24,232 nucleotides of DNA from CAYNUJ01 sp964621225 (GTDB taxonomy: Bacteria; Bacteroidota; Ignavibacteria; Ignavibacteriales; Melioribacteraceae): assembly GCA_964621225.1 (NCBI GenBank), contig CAZULK010000028.1, positions 1 to 24,232 on the forward strand, written 5' to 3'. The notes under the pieces are model-generated. The model was not told the DNA's origin and searched no databases. It was given only the letters and a program-made list of their open reading frames with translations. The translations under genes were made by a program, and so were the position numbers. Numbering within the stretch: position 1 is the first letter of the stretch; each line of letters opens with the position of its first letter. Below, in pieces: positions 8,528 to 16,657 of this stretch.

Positions 8528-9021
8528 TTTTTGATTAGAAATCTGTAAGATGTTTTTATTTGTTTGGTCAAATCCAAATCGAGTAAATCCACCAATTCAT
8601 TGAACCTTTTTTGTGCATCTATTTTTCCTTTATCGACGATGGTTTCCAATTCAATAAACTTCCCCAAGCCTTTTACTGTGTCGAGATGGATGCGGGTATT
8701 TTTGAACATATACAATTCTCTTTTTTTCTCCACAACAGCTTCCACTTTTAAGAAGGAGGAAAGATATTTTTCCGGATTTTTACCTTCTATTTTCAGCAGT
8801 TCAAAATTACTCCATCGTTTCTTTGTCTTTTCGTCTCTTATGTATTTTATTAATTCGTATTCTCCGTTTACTCTTCTTAGTTTAAGTAAAAATCCTTTTG
8901 CCTTGAAGTAAGTATCCCTTTGGTTTAATATTCCGCAATGTTCTGCGTTTATCTTTTTCAATAAAGATTTTATTTTTCTAAAATTATCTAACTTTGCCTT
9001 TAGTTCAAGATTTGTTGGCAT
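8524..9021 (-). CDS. CYTH-domain protein, class IV adenylate cyclase-like
   Basis: 165 residues, the size of single-domain CYTH (CyaB/thiamine-triphosphatase) proteins, which bind triphosphates in a barrel with divalent metal. The N-terminal NLELKAK (4-10) corresponds to the ExExK signature with the first Glu replaced by Asn, as I recall in many CyaB-like proteins. Also present are DTYFK (36-40), LLKLRR (45-50), GLGKFIELET (118-127) and a C-terminal SYRFLI. The product could be cAMP, or the enzyme could hydrolyse an inorganic or organic triphosphate; sequence does not decide. It is the promoter-proximal gene of the minus-strand operon, and its TGA overlaps the ATG of the AddB-like gene. Confidence 0.82.
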   Translation of the reverse strand: MPTNLELKAKLDNFRKIKSLLKKINAEHCGILNQRDTYFKAKGFLLKLRRVNGEYELIKYIRDEKTKKRWSNFELLKIEGKNPEKYLSSFLKVEAVVEKKRELYMFKNTRIHLDTVKGLGKFIELETIVDKGKIDAQKRFNELVDLLDLDLTKQIKTSYRFLIKK

Positions 9022-9052
9022 AAATAAGTCCTTCGATTCATTTAAAATTGTG

Positions 9053-9079
9053 TCAAAAATTATTGCATTGATTTTTTGA
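9053..9079. promoter_or_regulatory. Inverted repeat in divergent promoter region
   Basis: TCAAAAA (9053-9059) and TTTTTGA (9073-9079) are perfect 7-bp arms separated by 13 bp, within the 102-bp region between the CYTH operon and the divergent outer-membrane gene. A similar TCAAAAAT/ATTTTTGA pair occurs at 21645-21675. It may be an operator shared by the two regions, or chance in AT-rich sequence. Confidence 0.22.
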
Positions 9080-9123
9080 ATAATATGATTAAATTGTAAT
9101 TTAAATCTAAAAGAAAGGTATGA

Positions 9124-9768
9124 ATGATGAAAAAATTTTTCCTCATTTTTATGGTTTTATCTTTTGCCGGATTGAACGCACAAAAATTGGGAAGTATTGC
9201 AAAGGAGAAGGATACAATTAAATTCCCTCCACATTCATGGGGTGTGGATATTATGTTCGGGGAAGGCGGTTTTGGTTTGGGAACTTTCTTAAGACAAGAT
9301 TTCACAGAAAACATTACCGGATTTGTCGATTTATCCATTGCGGAATCAAAAGACGATAGAGAAATAGAATTTGTTGATTACTTCGGAAGAAAGTTTGTTC
9401 TGGGCAAGAAAAACAGAGTTTTCCTCTTGCCATTGAATTTCGGGATACATTATAAAATGTTCTCTCACGTATTGACTCAAAATTTAAGACCTTATGTCAA
9501 TGCCGGAGTTGGTCCCACATTTGTAATAACCACTCCTTACGAAAGAGAGTTCTTTTCAGCCTTCGGATATGCCAAGGGGCATTATGCTGTTGGCGGATAT
9601 ATTGGATTCGGTGCAAACTTCGGATTAAGCAAAAGTAGCTTGGTTGGGGTTAATATCCGTTACTACAAAATCCACTTATTAGGTGACGGAGTTGAAAGCC
9701 TGCAAGGAAGAATTCAAAAGGATATCGGTCAACTATATCTTACTCTCAACGTTGGGATAATGTATTAA
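9124..9768 (+). CDS. Outer-membrane beta-barrel-like protein
   Basis: 214 residues. It starts MMKKFFLIFMVLSFAGLNAQ, a clear Sec signal peptide with likely cleavage after Ala19. The mature part has alternating hydrophobic and polar residues rich in Gly and aromatics (GGFGLGTFL, GYIGFGANFGL, QLYLTLNVGIMY), and ends in an aromatic Tyr, as in outer-membrane barrels recognised by the BAM complex. The size fits an 8-stranded OmpA-like or porin-family barrel. The ligand or function is unknown. A purine-rich site AAAGAAAGG lies about 8 bases before the start; ATG at 9127 is an equivalent alternative. It is divergent from the CYTH operon and convergent with the thioredoxin-fold gene, three bases away. 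Confidence 0.72.
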   Translation: MMKKFFLIFMVLSFAGLNAQKLGSIAKEKDTIKFPPHSWGVDIMFGEGGFGLGTFLRQDFTENITGFVDLSIAESKDDREIEFVDYFGRKFVLGKKNRVFLLPLNFGIHYKMFSHVLTQNLRPYVNAGVGPTFVITTPYEREFFSAFGYAKGHYAVGGYIGFGANFGLSKSSLVGVNIRYYKIHLLGDGVESLQGRIQKDIGQLYLTLNVGIMY

Positions 9769-9771
9769 TTA

Positions 9772-10308
9772 TCACTTCCACTTAATTGTGCAACCTATTG
9801 AGTAAGTTTCCGGAACGGAAATTTCGTTCCCTTCCAAATATTCAATTATTGCATCTCTCAAATACCTGCTCTGTACTTTATCCGGGAATTGCCAATTGTC
9901 ATCGATTTTTCCGGAATAAATTAATTTTCTCTCTTCGTCGAATAAAAATATTTGCGGAGTGTGGGTAGCGCCAAATTTTTTCGCAACTTCTTGAGATTCG
10001 TCCCTTAGATAAACAAAATTAAATCCACGTTCGGAGTATCTTAACTTCATATTTTCAAAGGAATCTTCGGGATATTTGACAGAATCATTAGAATTAATCG
10101 CAACAATTTGTAATTCATCTTTGAATTCATCTTGCAGTTCAATTATTCTTTCTTCGTAGGCCCTAACATAGGGGCAATGATTGCAACTAAAGATAATGCA
10201 AAGGAGTTTTTTCGAGTTGAACGATTCATCGGTATAGTTGAAACCGTCTGTTGCCGGCAAGTCGAAAGAAGGAATTGCTTCGCCAATGCTTAAGGGTTCG
10301 CTATTCAT
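9772..10308 (-). CDS. Thioredoxin-fold redoxin-family protein
   Basis: 178 residues with an AhpC/TSA-redoxin layout: an N-terminal PSFDLPATDG segment, strand and active site SCNHCPYVRAYEERI (41-55) with a C42-x-x-C45 pair, and the cis-proline region ATHTPQIFLFD. A thiol-disulfide oxidoreductase or peroxidase-like role is likely. There is no signal peptide, so it is probably cytoplasmic, unlike ResA/TlpA proteins. The start is supported by a strong Shine-Dalgarno sequence (GGAGG on the minus strand at about 10313-10317). The gene ends three bases from the convergent outer-membrane gene and is divergent from the M14 peptidase by 54 bp. The physiological substrate is unknown. Confidence 0.82.
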   Translation of the reverse strand: MNSEPLSIGEAIPSFDLPATDGFNYTDESFNSKKLLCIIFSCNHCPYVRAYEERIIELQDEFKDELQIVAINSNDSVKYPEDSFENMKLRYSERGFNFVYLRDESQEVAKKFGATHTPQIFLFDEERKLIYSGKIDDNWQFPDKVQSRYLRDAIIEYLEGNEISVPETYSIGCTIKWK

Positions 10309-10362
10309 TTTTCCTCCATTATAGTATATTAGACAATACCAAATAACAAAATATAAAATAAA

Positions 10363-11790
10363 ATGAAATCAATAACAGTATTAATATTTTTGTGGATAGC
10401 TTCTTTTTCTTTGGCTCAAAAAGTAAATGTTTACAATTTGTATAACGATTATGAAAAATTTAAAGTTAACGGCTTCGACGAAAAACGGATTTCCCACGAG
10501 AGACTTATTGAATATATTACTCAAATAGGTGATGAATTTGATTTCCAAATTATTGGAAAATCTTTGCAGGGAAAAGAAATAACATTGCTGAAATATGGGA
10601 ATGGAAAAATTAATGTACTACTCTGGTCCCAGATGCACGGGGATGAATCAACCGCCACTCGTGCGCTAATGGATTTATTGAACTTTTTACAAAATAAAAA
10701 AGAATATGTTGAATTTAAACGCTTACTTGCTGCCAAGTTATCAATTTATATTATCCCGATGTTAAATCCCGATGGCGCGGATGCATTCAACAGAAGAAAC
10801 GCTTTGGGCATTGATATCAACAGAGATGCCGAAAGATTACAATTCCCCGAATCAAAAGTACTGAAGCAAATTAGGGATAAGTTAAAACCCGATTTTGGAT
10901 TTAATTTGCACGATCAAATGAGATATTATACACCAGGCTCAACATTTAAACCGGCGACAATATCATTTCTTGCTCCGGCTTTTAATTACGAAAAAGAAAT
11001 TAATGATACCAGAAAAAGAACTATGCAAGTGATTGCTTCAATAAATGAATCATTACAGAAAATTGTTCCGGGGCATGTGGGAAGATATTCGGATGATTTC
11101 GAGCCGAGAGCATTCGGAGATAATATGGTTAAGTGGGGAACTTCCTCCGTGCTTATTGAATCCGGCGGATGGTATGATGACGAAAATAAAGACTTCGTTC
11201 GAAAATTGAACTTTATTTCAATCTTAATGGGTTTGCAATCAATCGCGACAAATGAATATTCCCAAAAGGATGTTGAAGAATATTTCGACATTCCACAAAA
11301 TGATAAGCTGTTGTTCGACTTAATAATTCGTAATGCAACAATTGAATATAAAGGTAAAGATTATACAATTGATATCGCCATTAAAAACAATGAAAAGGAA
11401 TTGGGCAACGGCAATTATTATTATGAAAGCTCAATAGAAGATATCGGGGATATGTCAGTTTTTTATGCATATACGGATATTGATGCAAAAGGGTACACTA
11501 TTCATCCGGGTAAAGTTTATGAAGGGTCAACAATTAACGTTTCTTTTGATTCATTAATAATTAACGGCTATACGGATATTTTTAATGATCAACAAGCAAA
11601 CATGAATCCGGTTTCTGTATACAAACTGAATTTAACTTCAAACAAAAACAGAGTAAATAAAATCGAATTGGATGAAGTGCCCAATTTCTATTTGGAAAAG
11701 AATGGTAGAATTGATTATGTGATCATTAACGGATTTTTATATAATTGCATCACCAAAAGGTGTTTTGTTAAAAATGCTCTGAACTATTAG
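10363..11790 (+). CDS. Secreted M14-family zinc carboxypeptidase
   Basis: 475 residues with a signal peptide (about residues 1-19, ending SFSLAQ). The M14 fold is shown by the zinc motif MHGDE (H92, E95), NPDGAD followed by GIDINRD (149-155) in the substrate-binding region, a third zinc ligand candidate in NLHDQ (H183), and LIESGGW with E266 as the likely catalytic glutamate. The ~150 residues after the catalytic domain look beta-rich and may be an accessory domain. The likely role is removal of C-terminal residues from peptides or peptidoglycan stems in the periplasm; specificity is not visible. There is no evident Shine-Dalgarno sequence. It ends two bases from the convergent YbaK-type gene. 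Confidence 0.88.
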   Translation: MKSITVLIFLWIASFSLAQKVNVYNLYNDYEKFKVNGFDEKRISHERLIEYITQIGDEFDFQIIGKSLQGKEITLLKYGNGKINVLLWSQMHGDESTATRALMDLLNFLQNKKEYVEFKRLLAAKLSIYIIPMLNPDGADAFNRRNALGIDINRDAERLQFPESKVLKQIRDKLKPDFGFNLHDQMRYYTPGSTFKPATISFLAPAFNYEKEINDTRKRTMQVIASINESLQKIVPGHVGRYSDDFEPRAFGDNMVKWGTSSVLIESGGWYDDENKDFVRKLNFISILMGLQSIATNEYSQKDVEEYFDIPQNDKLLFDLIIRNATIEYKGKDYTIDIAIKNNEKELGNGNYYYESSIEDIGDMSVFYAYTDIDAKGYTIHPGKVYEGSTINVSFDSLIINGYTDIFNDQQANMNPVSVYKLNLTSNKNRVNKIELDEVPNFYLEKNGRIDYVIINGFLYNCITKRCFVKNALNY

Positions 11791-11792
11791 AG

Positions 11793-12260
11793 CTAAACCA
11801 AGTCCGCATAGTTTGAATTTGTAACTTCCAACAAATCGGAAGGGGAAAGGTGAATTTGCATGCCTCTAACTCCCGCACTCACATATATTTCATCGAAAAG
11901 CTGAGCCGTTTCGTCGATGAAAGTCGGATAATGTTTTTTCATACCAATTGGAGAGCAGCCGCCTCTAATATATCCCGTTAACGGAAGCAATTCTTTAACC
12001 TTTATTAATTCCACTTTTTTGCATCCGGCAGCTTTTGCTGCTTTCTTCAAGTTCAGTTCCATATTCCCCGGAATGCAAAATACCACAGGTTCTTTGCCGT
12101 CTTTCCTTGCAACTAAAGTTTTAAATACGCTTTCGGGCTCGGCTCCAATTTTATTTGCAACACTTACGGCATCTAAATTATCTTCATCCACTTCGTATTC
12201 TTTGAAAGAAAAGTTTTTACCTAAACTTTCCAGTAACCTTATCGCATTAGTTTTTTTCAT
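11793..12260 (-). CDS. ybaK: Cys-tRNA(Pro)/aminoacyl-tRNA deacylase, YbaK/EbsC family
   Basis: 155 residues from the ATG at 12260. The open frame continues 53 codons upstream, but that part is hydrophobic, unlike the family, and would run back over the next gene's start, so I reject it. The body matches YbaK/EbsC proteins: TNAIRLLESL at the start, VFKTLVARKDG, VVFCIPGNMELNLKKAA, GYIRGGCSPIG and FDEIYVSAGVRGMQI. These enzymes hydrolyse mischarged Cys-tRNA(Pro), acting in trans to prolyl-tRNA synthetase. It is convergent with the M14 peptidase and divergent from the lipoprotein gene. Confidence 0.92.
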   Translation of the reverse strand: MKKTNAIRLLESLGKNFSFKEYEVDEDNLDAVSVANKIGAEPESVFKTLVARKDGKEPVVFCIPGNMELNLKKAAKAAGCKKVELIKVKELLPLTGYIRGGCSPIGMKKHYPTFIDETAQLFDEIYVSAGVRGMQIHLSPSDLLEVTNSNYADLV

Positions 12261-12310
12261 CAAGTTATTCCGATTTTGATTTACAAAAATAGTAACTTTA
12301 AGAATGGAGA

Positions 12311-12316
12311 AAGGAG
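12311..12316 (+). promoter_or_regulatory. Ribosome binding site that sets the lipoprotein start
   Basis: AAGGAG lies five bases before the ATG at 12322. It favours that start over the ATG at 12304, which has no comparable site and would put six charged residues in front of the signal peptide. Confidence 0.7.
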
Positions 12317-12321
12317 AAAAA

Positions 12322-13068
12322 ATGAAACAGATCAACAAATCAATTATCTTTTTGTTGGTAATATTATTCACAGCGTGCAATAACAATATTTCAGAAAAAG
12401 AATTGTTGAAAAATGTCATGGTCGCTCATGGTGCCAACAAAATGAAGTCCGTCAAAATAGATTTTGATTTCAGAGGGAAGCATTATTCGGTTACCAGGAA
12501 AAACAATCGGTTTGAATTCACAAAAACTTATGGCGACTCAAGCGGGAATTTAATTTTCGAGAAATTAAATAATGCCGGGTATCATTACTTGAAAAATAAC
12601 ATTGAAATAAACTTAACCGAAGAAGAAAAGCGGCTGAGGGCGAATTCACTTAATTCGGTAATCTATTTTTTTTCAGTACCTTATGTGTTGAATGATAAAG
12701 CAGTAAAAAGCAAAATCATCGGTCACGAAAATGTCAAGGGTATCGATTATTTTAAGCTGGAGATAACTTTTAATCAAAAAGGCGGCGGAGAGGATTTTCA
12801 GGACAGATATGTTTACTGGATAAATAAGAATAATTATTTCATAGATTATTATGCCTATTATTATCATGTAAACGGTGGAGGATCGAGGTTTAGAGTAAAA
12901 ACGAATCGAAGAAATATTAAAGGGGTAATCTTTTCGGATGATCTGAATTACAAAAGTGAAAAGATCCATGAAAACATAGAAGATTTTGCCATGGAATATG
13001 AACGGGATAAATTGGAAAAAGTTTCCGAAATAAAATATGAAAACATTGAGGTTAATTTAATTCCGTAA
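12322..13068 (+). CDS. Lipoprotein, possibly DUF6503-like
   Basis: 248 residues from the ATG at 12322. It starts MKQINKSIIFLLVILFTAC, a lipoprotein signal with a relaxed lipobox FTAC (C19 in this numbering), followed by a polar NNN linker. The mature protein has AHGANKMKSVKIDFDFRGK and then a long run of beta strands rich in Tyr and Lys (HYSVTRKN, YWINKNNYFIDYYAYYYH). This resembles periplasmic lipoprotein-sorting-like folds found in Bacteroidota (DUF6503 type), assigned from memory only. There is no catalytic motif. It probably sits in the outer or inner membrane facing the periplasm. It stands alone between a divergent deacylase gene and a convergent SPFH gene, with a hairpin 13 bases after its stop. 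Confidence 0.7.
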   Translation: MKQINKSIIFLLVILFTACNNNISEKELLKNVMVAHGANKMKSVKIDFDFRGKHYSVTRKNNRFEFTKTYGDSSGNLIFEKLNNAGYHYLKNNIEINLTEEEKRLRANSLNSVIYFFSVPYVLNDKAVKSKIIGHENVKGIDYFKLEITFNQKGGGEDFQDRYVYWINKNNYFIDYYAYYYHVNGGGSRFRVKTNRRNIKGVIFSDDLNYKSEKIHENIEDFAMEYERDKLEKVSEIKYENIEVNLIP

Positions 13069-13074
13069 TGAATT

Positions 13075-13103
13075 AAAAAAAGCGCGGGAAGATTACCCGC
13101 GCT
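13075..13103 (-). terminator. Intrinsic terminator, best oriented for the SPFH gene
   Basis: A perfect 8-bp GC-rich stem (AGCGCGGG at 13081-13088 with CCCGCGCT at 13096-13103) has a 7-base loop. Read on the minus strand it is followed by seven T, so it ends the thymidine phosphorylase/SPFH transcript. On the plus strand no T-run follows, but the same hairpin may help stop transcription of the lipoprotein gene. Confidence 0.85.
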
Positions 13104-13116
13104 AAATTGAAAGTGT

Positions 13117-13989
13117 TTATTTATCTCCGCCTAAGATAATCGGCAATCCGTCTTTACCCGATCCAATCACAATTATCTTTGCATTGGGGGAATTAGCCAA
13201 TTTTTCCGTAGCTTCTATTCCTTTCCATTTCAACAATTGTTCGTTTATTCCTTCCGAAACTATTGTTTGGAAATCCGCAATACCTTTTGCTTCAATTCTC
13301 TTTCTTTCGGCTTCTTGTTCTTCTTTCTTAAGAATGAATTGCATTCTTTGACTTTCCTGTTCGGCTTGAAGTTTTTCTTCAATTGCCTGTGTAAGTCTGT
13401 TTGGTAATACAATTTGCCGTAAAGGTGCCGATTCAATTGTAATTCCACGTGGTTCAACCAGTGAATCCAATTCTTCCACAATTTCGGAAGCAAGCTTTTC
13501 TCTGGATGCAGTATAAAGAGCCTTTGCTTCATAACGTGCGGTTACACCTCTAACAACCGATCGAAATTGAGGAATTAAGATTATATCGGTGTAGTTCGGA
13601 CCAATTGTTTTGTAAATGATATTTGCTTTGTCGGGTGTTAATTTGAACAACAAACTTATTTCCAGATCGACCGTTAATCCTTCTTTGGAAGGAACTTTCA
13701 TTACTTCCTTTATTTCCTGTGTCTTAATACTGAACTTGTAAATCTTTGCTACGGGGTTCACAATATTTACACCCGGTTTTAATGTGTTATCGCTTACTAC
13801 TCCAAGGAAATCAACCACTCCGACTGTTCCCGCCGGAATAACGGTGAAGAGCTGAAGAACTGCAATTACTGCGCCGATAATCACTGCGATGAACGAAAAG
13901 TTGGCTTCCTGTTTTCGCCCTATTTTTCTGAAATTACGGGAAGCTATAAATCCCGCTATTACTACAATTAATGCTATAATGAATAACAT
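13117..13989 (-). CDS. Prohibitin-like SPFH/Band 7 membrane protein
   Basis: 290 residues. Two hydrophobic segments (about 2-17 and 32-50) are followed by the SPFH domain starting at IPAGTVGVVDFLG and continuing through LKPGVNIVNP, VRGVTARYEA and REKLASEIVEEL. A coiled coil (about 202-236, LQAEQESQRMQ...EEQEAERKRIEAKG) and a C-terminal IIVIGSGKDGLPIIL end the protein. This is the prohibitin order. Family members form ring-shaped scaffolds in membranes and often restrain proteases such as FtsH. A strong Shine-Dalgarno sequence (AGGAGG) lies in the 8-bp gap after the thymidine phosphorylase stop, so the two are one operon. The extra first membrane segment is somewhat unusual. Confidence 0.9.
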   Translation of the reverse strand: MLFIIALIVVIAGFIASRNFRKIGRKQEANFSFIAVIIGAVIAVLQLFTVIPAGTVGVVDFLGVVSDNTLKPGVNIVNPVAKIYKFSIKTQEIKEVMKVPSKEGLTVDLEISLLFKLTPDKANIIYKTIGPNYTDIILIPQFRSVVRGVTARYEAKALYTASREKLASEIVEELDSLVEPRGITIESAPLRQIVLPNRLTQAIEEKLQAEQESQRMQFILKKEEQEAERKRIEAKGIADFQTIVSEGINEQLLKWKGIEATEKLANSPNAKIIVIGSGKDGLPIILGGDK

Positions 13990-13997
13990 ATTTCCTC

Positions 13998-15302
13998 CTA
14001 ATTAATTATATACTTTATCAATCTTGGTTTTCTGATTTTTTTATTTTTTATCAGAACCGCTTTTGAAATTCTTTCTTCTGCAATTTTAAGGGCAGAACGA
14101 TTGTCGGTGAAGCATTCTGCTATTACGTCACCCTTTTGGACGGAATCACCCAACTTTTGTTTGAAAATAATTCCCGCCTTGGGATCGATGACGTCTTCTT
14201 TGGTTTTTCTTCCTGCACCAAGTTCAAGTGCGGCAACTCCTATATCATAAGTGTTTATTGCATTTATTATTCCTTTCTTATTCGCTTTTATTTTTACTGA
14301 ATATTTAGATGACGGATATTTTTCCGGATGTTCCAATAATGTTACATCGCCACCTTGCAGTTTGACAATCTCTTTGAATTTATCGAAAGCTTTTCCGTTA
14401 TCAACCAATTGTTTGGAGATTTCAATTCCCCCTTCAATCGATTTTGCTTTTCCGCCTAAATATATCATTGCCCCGGAAAGAGTGAACGAAAGTTCCGCTA
14501 AATCGTTATATACATTTCCTTGCAAAACTTGAATGCTTTCGTAAACCTCAAGCCAATTGCCAATATAATTACCTAATGGTTGATTCATATCTGTTATAAA
14601 TGCGATCACTTTTTTCTTAAATGCCTTTGCCGTATTTATTAATGATTCCGCTAATTCTTTAGCGTCCTTGGTTTCCCGCATAAATGCACCGCTTCCGGTT
14701 TTAACGTCCAGAACCAATCCGTCAATTCCTTCCGCCAGTTTTTTGCTCATTATACTGGCGGTTATCAATGGTATCGATTCTACCGTGGCGGTAACATCAC
14801 GCAAAGAATAAATCAATTTATCTGCCGGAGCAATATCTTTGGTTTGACCAATTAAAACCGCTCCGCTTTTATTTAATACACGCTTGTAGGCAGAAATATT
14901 CAAATCCGTTTTAAAACCTGTTATCGCTTCCAGTTTATCCAACGTTCCGCCCGTATGTCCCAAGCCTCTGCCGGAAATCATGGGAACATTAACTCCTGCC
15001 GCTGCAACAATGGGAGCCAAAATTAGAGAAGTCTTATCTCCCACACCTCCGGTTGAATGTTTGTCAATCTTCTTCCCCTTTATTTTTGAAAGGTCAATGA
15101 TTTTTCCGCTGTATAACATTGCTTCGGTTAATGCTGCGGTTTCCTTTTTCGAAAAGCCGTTCAAAAAACCCGCCATCAAAAATGCGGAAAATTGGTAATC
15201 GGGAATCTTATTTTTCGTAAAATTATTAATTAAATATTTAATCTCTTCAGTCGATAATTCTTCCTTATTTCGTTTTTTTCTTATTAATTCGACAGTATTC
15301 AT
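13998..15302 (-). CDS. deoA: Thymidine/pyrimidine-nucleoside phosphorylase
   Basis: 434 residues, the normal length for DeoA/Pdp enzymes, which split thymidine or uridine with phosphate into base and (deoxy)ribose-1-phosphate in the cytoplasm. The phosphate site KHSTGGVGD (81-89) and the family signature SGRGLGHTGGTLDKLE (110-125) are intact, as are YSLRDVTATVES and VKTGSGAFM further on. The C-terminal domain ends IRKPRLIKYIIN. DeoA and Pdp cannot be separated safely by eye. The start has GGAG about 8 bases upstream. It is the first gene of a two-gene operon with the SPFH protein and is divergent from peptidase T. Confidence 0.93.
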   Translation of the reverse strand: MNTVELIRKKRNKEELSTEEIKYLINNFTKNKIPDYQFSAFLMAGFLNGFSKKETAALTEAMLYSGKIIDLSKIKGKKIDKHSTGGVGDKTSLILAPIVAAAGVNVPMISGRGLGHTGGTLDKLEAITGFKTDLNISAYKRVLNKSGAVLIGQTKDIAPADKLIYSLRDVTATVESIPLITASIMSKKLAEGIDGLVLDVKTGSGAFMRETKDAKELAESLINTAKAFKKKVIAFITDMNQPLGNYIGNWLEVYESIQVLQGNVYNDLAELSFTLSGAMIYLGGKAKSIEGGIEISKQLVDNGKAFDKFKEIVKLQGGDVTLLEHPEKYPSSKYSVKIKANKKGIINAINTYDIGVAALELGAGRKTKEDVIDPKAGIIFKQKLGDSVQKGDVIAECFTDNRSALKIAEERISKAVLIKNKKIRKPRLIKYIIN

Positions 15303-15335
15303 AATATCTCCACAGTAATTAAAATGACACGAATT

Positions 15336-15354
15336 GAAAATATATCCTATTTTC
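15336..15354. promoter_or_regulatory. Perfect inverted repeat between deoA-like and pepT genes
   Basis: GAAAATA (15336-15342) and TATTTTC (15348-15354) are perfect 7-bp arms with a 5-bp spacer, near the middle of the 104-bp divergent region. The geometry suits a dimeric repressor controlling either or both genes. No regulator gene is next to it, so this is a candidate only. Confidence 0.28.
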
Positions 15355-15406
15355 GATATTATTCAAATATAAATAATGATTATTGTTCATTTAAGCAGAG
15401 GCAAAT

Positions 15407-16651
15407 ATGTTCGACGAAAATTATAATTTCACTGTTGTTGACAGATTTTTAAAATATGTAAAGATTGATACTCAATCGGATGAAGATTCGGAAACTTGTC
15501 CAAGTACCGAAAAACAGAAAGACTTATCGCTTTTATTAGTTGAAGAGTTAAAAGCTTTGGGGTTGGAAGATGCACACATGGATGAAAACGGTTATGTAAT
15601 GGCAACCCTTCCATCAAATAGCGAAAAGGATGTTCCCGTTATTGGATTCATTTCCCATGTGGATACTTCCCCGGCGGTTTCGGGTGCAAACGTTAATCCT
15701 CAAATTGTAAAAAATTATCAAGGCGGAGATATTCAACTTCCAAACGGAAAAGTGATTTCTGCCGAAAAGAATCCCGAACTAAAAGATATGATCGGATTCG
15801 ATATTATCACAACAGACGGAACAACTTTATTGGGTGCCGACGATAAAGCCGGTATAGCAGAAATAATGGATGCGTTAAACTATTTGGCAACTCATCCCGA
15901 AGTTAAACATGGTACAATCAAAGTCGGATTCACTCCAGACGAAGAGATTGGCAGAGGTGCAGATAAATTTGACGTGAAAAAGTTCGGTGCCAAATATGCT
16001 TATACTATTGATGGTTCCACAAGAGGTGAAGTGGAAACCGAAACTTTTAGTGCAGACGCAACAGTAATTACATTTCACGGAATCAATGTTCACCCCGGTT
16101 ACGCGAAAGGGAAATTGGTTAATTCCATGAAAGTTGCAGCCCACTTTTTGGAAATGCTTCCGAAAGATACTCTTTCCCCTGAAACCACCGAAGGAAGAGA
16201 AGGCTATGTACACCCTGTTTCTGTTAACGGTAATGAAGAGAAAACAGTTGTTAAATTCATCATTAGGGATTTCTTGGCAGACAAGTTAAAAGAATATGAA
16301 AACATACTTAAAGAATTATGTGAAAAAGCAGTTGCCGATTTCCCCGGTTCCAAGTATGAATTTGAAGTGATTGAACAATACAGAAACATGAAATATGTAT
16401 TGGACGAACACCCTGAAGTTGAACAGAATGCTTTGGAAAGCTTGAAAAGATTGGGAATCACTCCAATACAATCTGCAATAAGAGGCGGTACAGACGGCAG
16501 CAGACTTAGTTATATGGGCTTGCCGGCACCAAATCTTTTTGCCGGCGGACATAACTTCCATGCAATTACAGAATATGTTGCAATCCAAGATATGGAAGCA
16601 TCTGTTAAAAATATTGTTACGCTCTGCCAAATTTGGGAAGAGAAAGCTTAA
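15407..16651 (+). CDS. pepT: Peptidase T (tripeptide aminopeptidase)
   Basis: 414 residues, typical of M20B peptidase T, which removes N-terminal residues from tripeptides in the cytoplasm. Two-zinc M20 ligands are in place: SHVDTSP (H84, catalytic-helper D86), GADDKAG (bridging D145), TPDEEIGRG (catalytic E179, ligand E180), TIDGS (D202) and GGHNFH (H382). The start follows an AGAGG site. The gene is monocistronic: it is divergent from the thymidine phosphorylase gene and followed within 10 bases by a strong terminator. Nothing unusual is seen. Confidence 0.95.
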   Translation: MFDENYNFTVVDRFLKYVKIDTQSDEDSETCPSTEKQKDLSLLLVEELKALGLEDAHMDENGYVMATLPSNSEKDVPVIGFISHVDTSPAVSGANVNPQIVKNYQGGDIQLPNGKVISAEKNPELKDMIGFDIITTDGTTLLGADDKAGIAEIMDALNYLATHPEVKHGTIKVGFTPDEEIGRGADKFDVKKFGAKYAYTIDGSTRGEVETETFSADATVITFHGINVHPGYAKGKLVNSMKVAAHFLEMLPKDTLSPETTEGREGYVHPVSVNGNEEKTVVKFIIRDFLADKLKEYENILKELCEKAVADFPGSKYEFEVIEQYRNMKYVLDEHPEVEQNALESLKRLGITPIQSAIRGGTDGSRLSYMGLPAPNLFAGGHNFHAITEYVAIQDMEASVKNIVTLCQIWEEKA

Positions 16652-16657
16652 TTGTTT

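Noticed and set aside
3682..10308. Identical first six residues (MNSEPL) in the cold-shock-like and thioredoxin-fold proteins
   Set aside because: Codons differ and similarity ends at once; most likely coincidence.
12261..12419. 53-codon N-terminal extension of the YbaK-type gene
   Set aside because: Hydrophobic and Asn/Ile-rich, unlike the family, and it overlaps the start and ribosome binding site of the divergent lipoprotein gene. The ATG at 12260 gives the standard length.
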